A DNA stretch of 64,000 nucleotides from Trichoplax sp. H2 (GCA_003344405.1 NOWV01000030.1:62001-126000); one strand, 5' to 3'. Numbered from the stretch's first letter, positions 48,201 to 62,059 are shown. Notes: generated from the letters alone by a model not told the origin. Made by a program: numbers and translations.

Positions 48201-50453
48201 CGCACCGCTGGTATCTATTTATGAAAGTAAAATGAAAATTTGAGGTTATAAAATAATTATGAAAGTTCCCATAAATCTATAATCACATCATATCTTACCT
48301 CAGAAAGTGTATTAGCTGCGAAAGCTACAGCAGTTGTAAAAGAAGTAAACAAGGTAGCTTTGCCTGCCGTGATAACAGTAAAAGATAGCCTTCTACTTAA
48401 CTCCTTCATGTGAATTGTCTGCCGAAATGTATTTATAAAGACAAAAACATCATCCACTCCAATACCAATGAGAACAAACAAAGAGGTTCCATTTAAAATG
48501 CCAATGGTCGGTATACCAGCCAGAACACGATGAATAAAGTAAGCAATTGGAAAACTTAATACAATACTAAGTAACCCGATAACGGTTAAGTAGACAGAAA
48601 ATGACGTTAAAATGAAGAAGACTATAAAAATCAATCCCAAACTAATTCCAGCCAACTTGATGTCATTAAAAAAAGCACTATTCACTTCGTAATCAAAAAT
48701 TTGTGGACCACCATAAAGAACGCGGACATTTCTAGTCAAAAAGAGGATGCAAAATGAAATATGAGAATATGTCTATTACAAAACGTAGATTAGCAGTATT
48801 ACTAATTAAATGAAACTGCACTAAATCGGTTATTATCAAAGACTGTGATGATAAGCTGATTTACCATCATTTAGATCGATTAAAAATTTATATCTGATCG
48901 AATTAGAAATACAACAATCTACATTTAAAATTATCTTTATATTCCATAATATCCTTGTGTGCAAGACTGCATAAAACCAGCATCACTGTGACATCATTTA
49001 CATAACAGATATCTTTGTTAAAAAAAAATTTTTTTTTTGCGCTAACGATAACTGAAATCACATTTTTAGTGACAGCAAGATTCATGCAGTAATAACCGAA
49101 AGCGATTATAAGATTAGCTCTATTTCATAAGCAACTACTGTTTATCAAGATTTGCCGCGTAGCCACACCAATATACCATCATTCATCTAATGCTATGACG
49201 AAAATCACGAAATACGAGACTATCATAACATCAAAGCCTGAATACCAGAACATTTTGACATCTAATACCGTACTTTACATGCTTCTGCTGCTTGACCTAC
49301 TGTGCATTAGGTCTAGCCAGTATTACATAGTTGTCGATTAGCTATTGACAATCTTCTGAGATAATACTTTTCAAAAACGGTATCATATGATTTAATATCG
49401 TTAAAGTATTGCTTCCCAGAACTAATTGGCAGCAATAGATAAGTATACCCACACATAAACACTCTTATCAACTTACTCAGTTGACGCCTTGCTTAACATA
49501 TCGACGTATGTGACAACAAACTTGGTAAATTTTTCACGCTGCTTGTAAAATTGATCATAAGGCCCATTGAAGCCATGTAAAGGTATACCAAAAATAGCCT
49601 GAGCACGTAATAATCGGCTGCCATTTTCTTCATTAATATTACTATCGAAATACCAATAAGATTCACGCTTGGATAAGATATAACGTAATGTCCCTGGTAT
49701 ATTCGCCAGTTTATCACCCTGTCCGTCAAATTTTAATCCATGTGGAGTTTGTGATGGAAAAAAATAAGTTGTTAGACTATTTAATGGCATACAATAGTTG
49801 ATATCCTTCAATCTTTCATTGTTAAAAGACTGATATGAACGCCAACAGAAATTGGTAAAACCAGGGTGATTAATAATCTTTCTTTCAATTCCGCGTATAT
49901 CGAGTAAACGCTGCGCAGTAAATATATTTTGACCATGATCATCGCCTCCTTGGGCAACATAGACTAAGTCCATAACCCAAATAGCAAAAGACTGAGAGAA
50001 TTGATCAGAAGGAGCCCTTTCCTTCCTTTTATTATGATGGTATAACTGATTATAATCAAAGGTTCGCTCCAAATCAATCCTTCGACGCTGACGATTCCAT
50101 GAATTAAAATCGTAGAAGTTCTGCCAATGTTGAGTACTGTTAAGACTCTCTTCAGTGATTGACAAACTTCTCTTCTTCGTATTTGTATTCTCCTTATAAA
50201 AATTGGTTGTTGCTACTCTCAAAGCTTCTCTCCGAATGTAGGTAGGATGATTAGTTATTTCAAATGCTTGCAATGAAATTTCAACACGAACAGGATAATA
50301 TCCCAAGGTAATTGCTAATAAACCGCACGGAATAATGATAGTACACATCATAATGATAGCAGCAACCCATGGTTTAGCATAATTTCGTGTTACTGGATAT
50401 AAATATTGATAGATGTCCTTTCTCGGTTGAGGTTGGATAGAGTAGGAAGGCAT
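45253..50453 (-). CDS. Dispatched-3-like (PTCHD2) sterol-sensing-domain / RND transporter protein
   Basis: A Patched/Dispatched/NPC1-superfamily membrane protein, probably at the plasma membrane or in endosomes. DISP3 is linked to cholesterol handling; DISP1 exports Hedgehog. Six exons join in phase: 49477-50453, 48299-48731, 46949-48214, 46510-46830, 45919-46353 and 45253-45630, giving 1269 residues. The order is TM1 near residue 30-55, a first luminal loop, then an SSD/RND helical bundle from about 350 with GIGVDDVFVFINTFRQ (the paired Asp at 419-420), TAGKATLFTSFTTAVAFAAN and IPAVRDFGLF. A cytosolic segment and TM7 (about residues 635-660) follow, then a second loop. The second bundle carries IIVGTSVDYCAHLVEGYL (Asp at about 1124). 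GVDDVFVFIN plus AGKAT.FTS..TA.A..AN points to DISP3 rather than DISP1/2 or PTCH. The second loop contains about 140 Thr/Ser/Pro-rich residues (about 705-850), resembling a mucin domain. Confidence 0.88.
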
Positions 50454-53030
50454 GTTGTCGAGACAGTTTGCTTTTTAAGATAAGAGGTAGTGTCCACTAG
50501 TTTTTTGCAGATCGATAACTATAATTTTATCTGTTAATAACGATAATTACGTTAGTTCCTGAACAAAAATCTAAACTTTACGTTAACAAGTATTGCAACC
50601 TATATAATCATTGATTAATTATATATGGAATATTCATTTTTACTGAATAAAATTTAAAATCTATGATCGATAAATAACGATCTTCTACGAAGAATTAAAT
50701 ACTAGAGAAATATTCGATGTTCTACATCTACTACCATTATAAAATCGACGGATACATTTAATTTGTCACGTTTTATTTTACTGGAGCAATCGAAATTTTA
50801 TATTTTCAATTTGACTATGTATACGCTTATTAAAACCGAAATCGTAATGAAATGCTGTCCATTTGACATCAAAAATAGATTGCGATAGCAGCCACCACAA
50901 TACTGTACAGTACTTCAATTTATGTCTGGTATGATCAAGCTGCTTAAAACTGTTTCAAACTACTATGTTCATGGTAGCCTTATCCGAAATTAACTTCTTT
51001 TGTATGCTTATGCGATAAAAATGGGTATCTCGCATTTTTGCTATCGATACCTTAGTAGTCAATGATAATTTTCCTCCTATAGCAATTAATTAACAGCATA
51101 CGTAATAATTAAATTCGTTATTTTATCAAATTGTCCACTATAATCTGTACTGACTAATTTCGGATTTTGACCATAATACATCAATCTACATTTTATCTTT
51201 CATCATTTTCTAGCTAGCTATTAATTCCTACAATCATTATGAAACTACGGGCGCGGAGGAAAAAATTTAGAACAAAGTTCATTGTTGAATGGCAATTAAG
51301 ATATCAAAAGTGTACTTTCTTTCCACGCTGTAGCAATAATCATAGCAGAAGCACTGAAATTAGCAAGTTAAAAGGATGATCATATATAGTCCAGTGAGTG
51401 CTCATCACTGATCGCGGTTATGGTTATAATTATCAACACAAAAAGGTGTAAAAATGCCGAGGATATCACCATTAACCGACACTACAGTAATAAGTGTGTA
51501 GTACTGTATACGCGTATCATAACCGGTGAAGCAAGCACAGCACTGTATTGTAGATTGCTTGAATCTGTTAAGATGAGCAAAATGTACACGTACTTCAAGA
51601 TTGCAACGATAAGATATTGCGCGGGTAGATTTGTTTATTACTTCGATTTGATCTAAAGTAATTGATGGATATGATAATTATTTGTATAATGATTCTGTGT
51701 AATGATAGGTTACTAATTTTATTTCTTGTCATGAGCTCAGCTACACGCACATTGATATACCGTAAACAAATGTTCTGCTCATATCAATAGACCGTTTTAT
51801 CATCTTTCAGATAAATATTGATTATATAATTATTGGTATCCATATCAAATTTCTACTGCAAATCATTTTTCGAACGTCTCCTTTTACTCCATTACTAGTA
51901 ATTATAAAATATCATTGTTATTATTTTTAAATGGACTGTAAGCTTGAAAAGTTGATAAACCATTGCATTGTACTTCAAATTCTATTGGACACTATGTCAG
52001 TAATCCGCCGAATTCGTATTAATGGCTACGAAAAATTGTGATTTACAGTACGCTGATGACTTTAGCGTTAGAGCATTCAAATCCTTTTTCCTCTTGTTTT
52101 GCTATTTTGAACATAATTTTAGAGTATATTAGAAGTAATAGAATATTCATGACCTATAGTCATGTTTATGATTTGCTTATAAAAACAGTGTAGCGAGTGG
52201 AGATACAATGAGTTGATGAACTGTGAAATAACTAGGTGAAAATTAAAAATTCCCTTGGTGGTCTTAAGATTCGATTGATCCATCCTGATACGAATTACCG
52301 CTGTTCAATCACCCGGTATATTCAAAACACCACGTAAAAGGAAATTAATGATATACAATCATTCAACTGTATTTCATAGCATAGGTAAGTCAATGACAAA
52401 ATAAAATGAAGCTTCAAGTCATACAGTACGTATTGCCTTTTTAGTCAATGCTGCAAGATGCGAACTACGTAGATTTTGACCGATTATAAAAATTATTAGC
52501 TTTCTATTTACTGTCAATAACACTCATCTCACCGTACCGATTCTACTGTATTTGCTCCACTGGTGAAATCCAATCGATGCAAGAATTGATAGGCCGACGT
52601 CAAGAAGTTTCTCTTAACTTCGATTTCATCAGTTAAGAAGACAACTGAAAGGAATGTAGACTTACTCCACGTTTACCAATTATTTAAAGAAGAATGTCGA
52701 CAGTAGCATAAAATTGCATGGAAAGCATAGCCCGTGTCGCAAAAGCTGGAATTTGAGCTTGAAAGATTTTTCTATCGAATCAATCAACCTGATCGCTGGT
52801 AATGAAAAAATCAATCTGCAATGAATCTCTATTCGATCTTGACTTCAAACTGCAGCTTATCCTACAGTCAAACACAGATCAGTGATTTCAGTGAACGCTT
52901 ACTGTACGGTATTACCAATAGGTATAGTAGACGCGTAGGCTAAACAAATTAGACGTCTTCAATCAACAAGACAATATCTGTCCATTTTAATACGTATGTC
53001 GAGTAAAAGAATAACCAAAATGAAGACTAA
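50454..53030. other. Intergenic, DISP3-like / LEKR1 (proximal part)
   Basis: AT-rich sequence with scattered short open frames and no recognisable exon. The first few hundred bases should include the DISP3-like promoter. Confidence 0.5.
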
Positions 53031-53394
53031 GCGCTACCGTCTCCACTGTATAGTCTTATGATTTGAAAACTGGGATAGAATGAATAATAACAACTAGACT
53101 AAAATTGGACGGAAAATATCTTTTTATTTCGTCACTTTGGCTTTGGTCATGACAGGTTTCAGTCCATTGAATTTTTGATAAGTTTCAGTGAAAGTGGATG
53201 ATCTCAGACTCTGCGCTACCGTCTCCACTGTATAGTCTTACGATTTGAAGACTGGGATAAAATGAACAATAACAATTAGACTAAAATTGGATGGAAAATA
53301 TCTTTTATTTCGTCAATTTGGCTTTGGCTATGACAGATTTCAGTCCATTAAATTTGGGGATAATTTTCAGTGAAAGTTGATGATCTCAGACTCT
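53031..53394. repeat. Two-copy tandem repeat, 182-bp period
   Basis: gcgctaccgtctccactgta starts at 53031 and 53213. Both copies contain agactaaaattgga.ggaaaa, atttcgtca.tttggctttgg and agtgaaagt.gatgatctcag. The copies are highly similar. Confidence 0.88.
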
Positions 53395-53454
53395 GCGTGA
53401 CGCAAATGGGAAAGCAATAATCGCCAAAGAACAAGGAAACCCTTTTAAGTATGA

Positions 53455-53487
53455 GTCGACGTACAGTAGTGAACGCTGTACGTCGAC
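53455..53487. repeat. Perfect 12-bp inverted repeat (hairpin) with SalI-type arms
   Basis: Arms gtcgacgtacag (53455-53466) and ctgtacgtcgac (53476-53487) flank the 9-nt loop tagtgaacg. The arms combine the gtcgac and gtacag words that dominate the array at 18.8-19.9 kb. A further imperfect inverted pair (gcacaatg ... cattgtgc) lies at about 53585-53617. Confidence 0.8.
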
Positions 53488-53619
53488 AGTCATTAGTGAG
53501 TCACTTCTGACGAGTGACTGCTTTTTGTTTTCCTCAATGACAGAACAATAGACTACTGTACTGTGACGCGAATGAAATAATAATGCACAATGCAAGGTAT
53601 TGTACTGTACATTGTGCAA

Positions 53620-56600
53620 TTGTAGGTACAATGTCGAGTTGAAGAGTGAACGGTGAAGCTGAACAAGTCAACATGTAGTGGTGTGTGACATCTCCACTGT
53701 CACGTCCATCTCCAGTCATTCTCCTCAAGCCAAGCGAGGGAAGACACAGGCTGTCAAAATTCTTCGTCCCTCCATCATTCCTTGATGCCTGTCGTGGAGA
53801 CAACAACGACTGTCCTCAATCAGTATGGCAGTGTATTCTAGAGTTTATTGCAGCCATGACAAGCAGTAACATGGCAATCTATTAGTACACTAAGTTAACA
53901 AGCAGATAGTCGTAGTCTTGTAGTGTAGATATTAAAAAGAAAGGATGAATGAATAAATCAATAATTCCATGATAAAAAATTGCCTATGCCCACATTAATA
54001 GCATAATGAGAAGGATGACCAAGATTGAGCAAACAAATAAATGATTAATATTCACCGTGTTAAGCCTACGTATCAAATTAAAAATACGAGTATGAAACGA
54101 CAAGCAGAATGAATGATTCAATCCATGGTAATATTTCAACTAGGTTTTGATTAACTGATAACAGTAGTGTAGATGAGCTAGAGTAGATCCGGTTGGAAAA
54201 CAACGGATGCCGGGTCTGTACATTTACTAATAGTAAGTTGTCAAAAATCACTTATGATAAACCAAGCCCTACGCACTTGATCTTTTACACGTTTTCTGCA
54301 CTGTAAAATCGAGAAAACGCCATGATTGTAACCTACTACTACTACTATTCCTGTTCAAGATGTAATGACTGAATTCATCATTACCTATTTCATATTTAGA
54401 ATATGAAGATTTCAGGTAAAATCAGTTTGAATAATTTCCTTATTAAAAGCCCCCAAACTCAAAGTTAAAATTCTGTATATTCAGTAGTAATTACTGCAGA
54501 CAATATACAGTAATGGCATTATTCGCCCTAAGCGTTAATTGCTGTCAAACACCTAGTGCGATTCCTACATGATTTCAACACGTATTCTCAATACTTTCCC
54601 TTCATGGAGTCACAGCGGCGTTTTAAACTGTAAATAAAAAATATTATTTCAATTTTAAAAGTCCATGGTACAATATAAGCGCCATCTTCTAACCTATCCT
54701 ACTTTTGGCTCCACTGTACAGTACTGTATGCTATTGTAGTAGCAGCCAACAATATCCTGCGACCCCATCCCAAGCAATGTATACTATCTACTTGCACAGC
54801 AGTTGTCTAAATGTCTCAACAGAAAACAAAGCATGGCCTTCAAAAAAAATCTCGTACAATGCCGTGCCGGTATCATATGCAAATTAACTTCACAGGATAT
54901 ACTGTCGAACCAAAATACCAAGCAAACGGTTATCCTCGTGTCAACAATCCATGCATGATTTTTACCTTAAGCTAGCCTTTACTTGTTAATGAATTACAGT
55001 ATGTCAATGAGGTCAACCCTTACCGAAGAATTGCGCCATAATAAATCTTTGTACTATCCATTAGCAATCGACTTGAATTCAACCACAAATAATGCTAACT
55101 TATCTACGGTATTATTGATATTGACTTTCCCTAGAATCAGCAGGAGTAGTCTAAAGTACAGCATGAGCCATTAATCGCTATAAGTAAGCTAGTAAGTAAA
55201 TCAATCAACACAAGAAAGTTTAATATCTGCATACTTCATTTCCATAAACTCAACCCTACTGTGATGCTATCAGAGCTGTGCTGAACCAGTTTTAGAAATG
55301 ATTACCACTACCTAGCAGTACTATTTATCATCATAGCAGAGGACCCTAGAGTACTTGAATTATCATTAACAGCTGTATCTAAATTTTAGACAGTCATGCA
55401 AGTTATATGCTAATCCTTCTAAATAAAAAGAACAGACTACTGTACAGTATAGTAATATGTATAGCATATATATTCCTATAATAATTCTTAATGTAATCTT
55501 GCTTTGCACTAGTTTGGCATTCGAATAATATCCATGAAAGAATTTTATAATTACTTTCAAGATAAATCAAATGGTTAACCACTTACGTAGGTGTGTTTCA
55601 TTGATACAAAGTGATCGTAAATTACCTATCGTATGTAGTGATAATTACCTTCAACTTTAATCAGAATCATAATATATTTAGCCTATACTGTAGTATAGTC
55701 TAAAACAATTGAATCGTAATGTCTCTATCAATAGTCTATGCAATGCAATAAAGGTTAGCGAGGCAATTCTGTACGTTCCATTTGGAGAACGTTACTAATG
55801 CTGAAATTGAAGTTTGCCCTGTCGTAGACCACATTCCAACTAGAATACTACAGTATAATAATACGTACCCACATTCAATATTTAACGAATACGTTATGGA
55901 ATCAGAAAATTCTCAATAGATGAGCACTATAAGAAGCTGAACTCGAAAAGTTACTGTTACCCGACGAGCCCAATTTCTACACAAATAACTGTCTATTTCA
56001 GTATTTGTTGTTAGAAGTAGTAAATGGTACTCTGTTTGCTTAGTCTATTAATTATGAATGTTTTGTCGTGACTTTAGCAAAAATAGGCAGTTATTTACTG
56101 TTAATGAAAGTAAAAAAGTTAAGATGATTACTGTACTCGTATATCGATACATACGTGTATATATACAGTATATATATGAATATGTAGTAGTGAATGAACA
56201 TGCTTTGATAAAAGATAATTATAATTTACTGTAAGGCCGGTTGCGATACTAATTATACTCGTAGTCTATAATCCCAATTGAAATAATTAGAATTAATAGG
56301 ACTAATAAGATATAAATACTGTATATTATCCAGTGTATAAACTACAGTCAAATCTCTAGCCCCTGGTGAAGTACCAACACTTATCTACACACATATAACG
56401 TAGGGTATTACTTTCCGTACGAAGAAAGGCAGTGATTTTAGGCAATGAAGAAAGGATTAAATATGTACTGCACATAGAATATGGATACGATTTTCTAATC
56501 ATACGCGTGCTAAGTAATGGTGTACTCAATAAAATCATAATAACTGGTATATGAATTATACAGCTCCATAAACTTTACCAAAATGGTCACATAAATCCAG

Positions 56601-57840
56601 TATCTGGCATAAGATATGCAATGACTTCGAGACAGTACAGCATCTAGTTTTGGATAATTGGATAATAATTTAATTTCTATACCCGTATATAATTTAATAT
56701 AACGTAAAGATTGGAGATAGTCATTATTATAGCATCAGATATAGGGAAAAAATAATTACATTCCGGTACCAATTTATGGGTAAAAATACCAGCGCGTAAG
56801 TCTGCAAGAAGATAATGACCCTGGAATAAAGTTTAGCGAAATAGAGCTTATGAAATATATTTCAATGGTATATCGCCAAGACACATTTTCCACAGTTTAG
56901 CACGGATAGGGAGTTGTACAGTGCAGTTAATGACAAATAATACTATAGTGCCTACTATAAACACTGTTACTATGAGAATATAGCCATGGAACCGGCATTA
57001 ATACTGCATGAAATATTATAGCACATAGTAATTTTAGGGTCATATGTTCTAACTAAGCTATACTTTGGGCAATAAACTGGTAATATCCTGCTAAATATAT
57101 CTACTGAACTATAATTTTAGTGACTAGGTATCAATCATGGTATGCTAAACTACCGGTATATCAGATAGGGTATAACCTAATCTACTAAATACATTAAACT
57201 TAATTTAAGCATTGTATGAAATTTCGAGAGCGCTAGAAATCAAGAGAAAATTCCAAGGAATTAACACTACAATAAAATAAAGTCGATAAGGATGCCAATA
57301 CGCAAGATCTAATTCTCACTATAATTCAACATAAGAATAAATTAAATAATGAAGATTGTCATAAGCTATACTAGAATATTAGTGATTCGCTATACCTAAA
57401 AAATCAAATATAGTGCAAATTTTCTATCTTCTACTTAACCATAATGCTCTATAATATATTTAAATCAACATTAATGTATATTTTAAGTATCCGCCTGTAA
57501 ACTAGGACCCGCTCGTATAAGTGAACGGATGCAATATCGAGTCACAAATAAAAGCAGATTGTATTGCATACATTGCGATAAAATAATTTTAAAATTCATA
57601 TTGCTTCCTACCAATATTGGTATCAATGTAGCTAGCAAACCCCAAATGCGCCACAGTAGTAATTCATCTCTAATTGAGCCTTCGTCAAAATCACTGTTGC
57701 TATGGTTACTATATCATTACCGCCTCCTAAAAACTGGCCGCCATTTAACGGTAAACTGGATCATACAATACCGATTACTATGGATATCATTTGAGTGTTA
57801 TAATTGTGATAGTAGAATCTGCTATATACAGATGCATTTG
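53620..57840. other. Intergenic, no gene recognised
   Basis: Long AT-rich stretch. Open frames such as 53685-53885 (+), 54983-55174 (+) and 55366-55560 (-) show no family motif or splice partners. No tRNA or rRNA was recognised by eye. Confidence 0.5.
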
Positions 57841-58085
57841 GACTGTTATAAACATTAGCCATCCCAGCTGCTGAATCTGGCAAGAACATTCAAAATTTGA
57901 ACCACTATCAAATAGAGAGAATCTTGGTACTAGTGATTTGGCTTAACAAATAACTTCTAAATATTGGCTGTTATAAACATTAGCCATTCCAGCTGCGAAT
58001 CTGCCAAGAACATTCAAAAATTGAACCATTATCAAACAGGGAGAATCTTGACACTAGCTGATTTTGCTTATAAAACCACTACTAA
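57841..58085. repeat. Two-copy tandem repeat, about 125-bp period
   Basis: g.ctgttataaacattagccat starts at 57841 and 57966. Both copies continue with ccagctg..gaatctg.caagaacattcaaaa and then agagaatcttg / gggagaatcttg. The repeat lies about 430 bp before the LEKR1 start codon. Confidence 0.82.
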
Positions 58086-58511
58086 ATATACCCGTATATT
58101 GGAAATACATCCTACGACATGGGTAGACAACATCAATTAGGATGGAGTCCTCTTAACTTATATTAAGAGCCACTACAGCAGTAAATTCAGCCTAAATCTT
58201 AGTATTAGTTTATACACAAACAGCACTCAATAATTGATTTGGTGTATGATGTAATTATGTAGAGACTTTGAATCTCAGCGATTAGTAATATAACTGCCAA
58301 ATTAGATTTGATACCACGACTGCGGTCAAACCTGGATCTAGGAGTCATTCGAAATAAGCCTGAGATTTATACACAATCCAAAAGTAAAAGCAGTACATTT
58401 CTTTCTTGATAGATAGAATCATTCGATTGATTCCATCACAAATAAATTTTTTGCAAAACTATATAATAATAGTAGAAAAATTCCTTGTTGTAACTAACCA
58501 ATCCTTGAGTA

Positions 58512-61500
58512 ATGGATGATAAAAATGATAACAAAGCATGGAAGAGGTATGATCCGCTACATCCGCTTCCCGATAACATCCAGAAAATGGAGAAAGACGA
58601 AACGGTATGTCAATATTGTGGCGTAAGTTATCTTATTCATCATGAAATGAAGAAATTACAGGAAGAAGTAGAAAGTCTTAGAAATCAATTAGAATTCTAT
58701 CAAGGATCGGATGAGCGCGAAAGACAATTAAAATCAGAAATTGAGGATCATAAAAATAGATATAAACAGATTGAAAATCACCTAGAAGAGATTAATCGAA
58801 AGTAGGCAAACTTTTGTAGCTTATAAGCATCAATATGAAAATTTTAGATAGCATAACACAGATTGAAACAGACGCAATTTGACTTATTCATAGATAGAAT
58901 GCTATTATATCAACTGTGAAGTTCTAACTTATATAATTCATATTCTTGCAAAATATAAGCTATGAAACAACACAATCTGAATTAACTTCAAGACAACAAC
59001 TAGAAACAAAGCTAAAACACTCCAATCGAATATTGCAAAAGAAATTAGATGATTTACTAAAGGAGCATATTGAATTAAAGTAAGATTTGCAAACTGATAA
59101 TCTCATATTAAATTTTTACAACCTTTCGAAGGTTTTATAATATACAATTTATTAACTCTCATAAAAATTGTTATTCCAATCTCTGATCATATATTATCGA
59201 AGAAAAAAGCAACAATCATTGAATTACCATCTAACATTATCGAAAGATAGTATTGCTAAGCAGAAAGAGCAATTGAAACTTCTTAAAGACACAAATAGCC
59301 AATGCAATTCAGAAATGAAAACCATGCTACAGTCTGTCAAGCAAGAAATTACCAACTCCGTTTCAGTACTCACTGCAAAATACAGTTGGCAAGAGGAAGA
59401 GTTAAAATCAGTGAAGCAGGCTAAGGACGAAATTGATGTAGAAGGCTTAAACAATCAAATCAAGCAACTTCAAATAAAAGTACAACAACTGCGTAAGGTT
59501 GAAGGTGATAGCCAGGATCTGAAATTAAAATACAATCGAGCAGAATTAGAAATGCAAGGTACATTATTACAATAAAAGTACTGAATTATCTGAAATTTAA
59601 AATTACATTAAGACTTTTATAGTGCGCCATGAGTGAAAATTATAATTAATCAAGTAATTTCTCTAATATTTTATAGCAATGAAAGCAAAATTATCGGACT
59701 TTAAAGACCAAATCAATTTAAAAACTAGCCAAGAAGCCCAACTCCAAGAACAGTTAAGGTACAACAATTTCATAGAAAAGTTTGAAAATTAATTTTACAT
59801 TGAATTTCAAGATATATTTAGCTAGAAAGATTGCTTGCTAAATTGAAATATGATCTTGACGTCTACTTGAATATCAATTCTTTGTAGACTAGAATGTAAC
59901 TATTTACGCGCATTATAGAAAATACTCATAACACCGTATAGATCACATTATTTGCTTTATACGTACTCGCATATGGTATTAACTAAGCAATTACTTTTGA
60001 TAGGCAAATAAATCATCTAAATGATGAAATTAAAAGTCAACTGCAAAAGGAAAAGGACAACCTGAAAGATATACGCCAAAAGTAAGATTAAAAGGAAATA
60101 TACTTATTGTATATCTTTAAGTGGATATTGTTCATGTTACGAATAGACAAGATGAAAATAGCTCTGCTGCACTTTTTATATCCATTACCATGTAATCCAA
60201 AAGTGAATAATCATTATAGACATCTAGAGGAAACCGAGGATATCAGGAGAAAACTTAGTGAAGCTTCGGAAACTATTCAGACTCTGAAGGAACAGAGAGG
60301 AGAACACGAAAAGGTCCAATATGAATTTAAATTGAAAGCGTCTCAATCTGAAAAGGAGCATCAGGTTAGTACCATGTAATTTCAAGTATTTACTTTTTGG
60401 TTTTGGTTTAAATATAGGCCATAATAATTATGATTTCATTTATAATAATAGTTTTGAATCTTATTTTATATCTATTTTAAATCTCTCTTTTGCAGACTGT
60501 ACTCGATTTATTAAAGAAAGGAGAAAATGAAGTACAATATCTGACACTTGAAAGGTATTTAAATACCGGTATATGACAAATCTTTGAGGATTATTGTTTA
60601 AGAAAAAGAAGTCATCAAATCTCTATAAAGTTTTAAAATCTAAATAGAAATAGTTTAATTATACTAAGCATTCTTGCAGTAAGCTGAAGCATATAATTAC
60701 TTAGAGTATATCTCCCAAGGTAGTATTTTATTTCGTCTAGAGAGAAAATGATTCAATCTCATCAAAACCAAATACAGCAATTACGTGAAACCTACTCAGA
60801 AAAGTTAAAATTGTCCGAATCATCGATAACTAAGGTAATGAAATATTGATATACTGTAAGAGTGATAGAAGCTGTCATTTATATATAAAAATATTAACAT
60901 ATGATCAAATCAATTTTCCTTAGATGACAGAAAGTCTACAGCAAGAGAAAAATAATTTCCATCAAAAACAAATCGAGTTAGAAAATCGCTTGCAATCTAA
61001 ATTTCAAGGAGAACTTGAAACCATTGAAAAGTGCCACCAAGAAGCTATTGATAGCTATAAAGATGAAATAAAAACGTTAAAATTAAAGGTATACCTAGAC
61101 TTATGATAATAATTATGAAAGCCAAAGAAATCTATTATACACAATGAAATCTGTTTTAGACAGCGTTATAAATCTATCGGAATTAAAATAGAGTTAACTA
61201 TTTACGTAATTCATCAAATGATCTCTGATTTTATTTACAAATATATAGCTCGATAGCAAACCTACCTTGGACCCAAAGAAGTATAATGAAGAAGTATCTT
61301 TATTAGAGAATTTACTCCAAAAGGAAAAATCAAAAATAGCTTCTGAAAAAGATGCCAATAATGAAGTCATTAAAGATATGGCAGCTGTAGCTGCAAAGCT
61401 TAAACGTGAGCTTGACCATGTTAAAGCAGTGGCACAAATTGAATCTGAAAAGCAACAAACAACTATCCAATCACTAACTGGTGAGCTCGATGCGATTCAA

Positions 61501-62059
61501 ATTCGATGTCGTAGCCAACAAGAAGATCTTAAGAAAGCAGAGGGCGAGGTACCCAATTTAGTTACAATCATTTCAAGAACGATTCTTTTTTCACGCATAA
61601 CTATATCATAGCCCACTCATAAGACTATTACCTCTCAGTAAATGCATTTGACTATTGCAGATTAAATTTTTGCAAGATACTGTTCAACACGAATGTGAAG
61701 AGAGATTTGATCTAGCTGAAGCGTTAAGTTCAGCTAGAGTAGAATTGGCAACATTAAAACGAGGATCAAAGATTGGAGCTGCTCGCGATGCTGTTGATCC
61801 TTTAACCGATCACGCTTCTTATATTCCAACAAGATCGTCGAAAACTGACTACAACACTGCTGTCAATAATATCACTAAAGCCACTGGTATTGCAGTAGAT
61901 GATAGTGTAATATATGCCAGGCCACCATCATCATCAAGATCCAATAAAACACCGAGAAGAAATAATCAAAGTAATGTCGATGACGAAAGAAGGCGAATAG
62001 CAGATGCAGTTAGACGTCATTCAGCGGAAAACAAGAACGCTAGTGGAAGGCGATTATAA
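58512..62059 (+). CDS. LEKR1: LEKR1-like coiled-coil protein (leucine-, glutamate- and lysine-rich)
   Basis: Homologue of LEKR1, a poorly characterised coiled-coil protein. Eleven exons join in phase: 58512-58801, 58960-59079, 59203-59558, 59677-59758, 60004-60081, 60220-60364, 60496-60554, 60741-60834, 60924-61088, 61249-61548 and 61661-62059. They give 695 residues, very close to human LEKR1 (about 692). Near the N-terminus, HPLPDNIQKMEKDETVCQYC and GVSYLIHHEMKKLQEEVE correspond to the conserved LEKR1 opening (ALPEEIQKM..VCKYCGVSYLI). An FYQGS..RE segment follows. The rest is almost continuous heptad-type coiled coil rich in Leu, Glu, Lys and Gln, ending in a basic, Ser/Arg-rich tail after about residue 610 (RPPSSSRSNKTPRRNN). 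The CxxC pair might bind metal but lacks an obvious second pair. Confidence 0.88.

Noticed and set aside
45253-50453. Patched, NPC1 or Dispatched-1 as the identity of the large membrane protein
   Set aside because: GVDDVFVFIN with AGKAT.FTS..TA.A..AN and IPAV.DFGLF fits DISP3 best. DISP1 has a different sequence (ADDAF) at the equivalent site.
58512-62059. Myosin-tail, SMC or generic coiled-coil artefact
   Set aside because: The conserved non-coiled N-terminus with VCQYCGVSYLI and the total length of 695 residues both match LEKR1.
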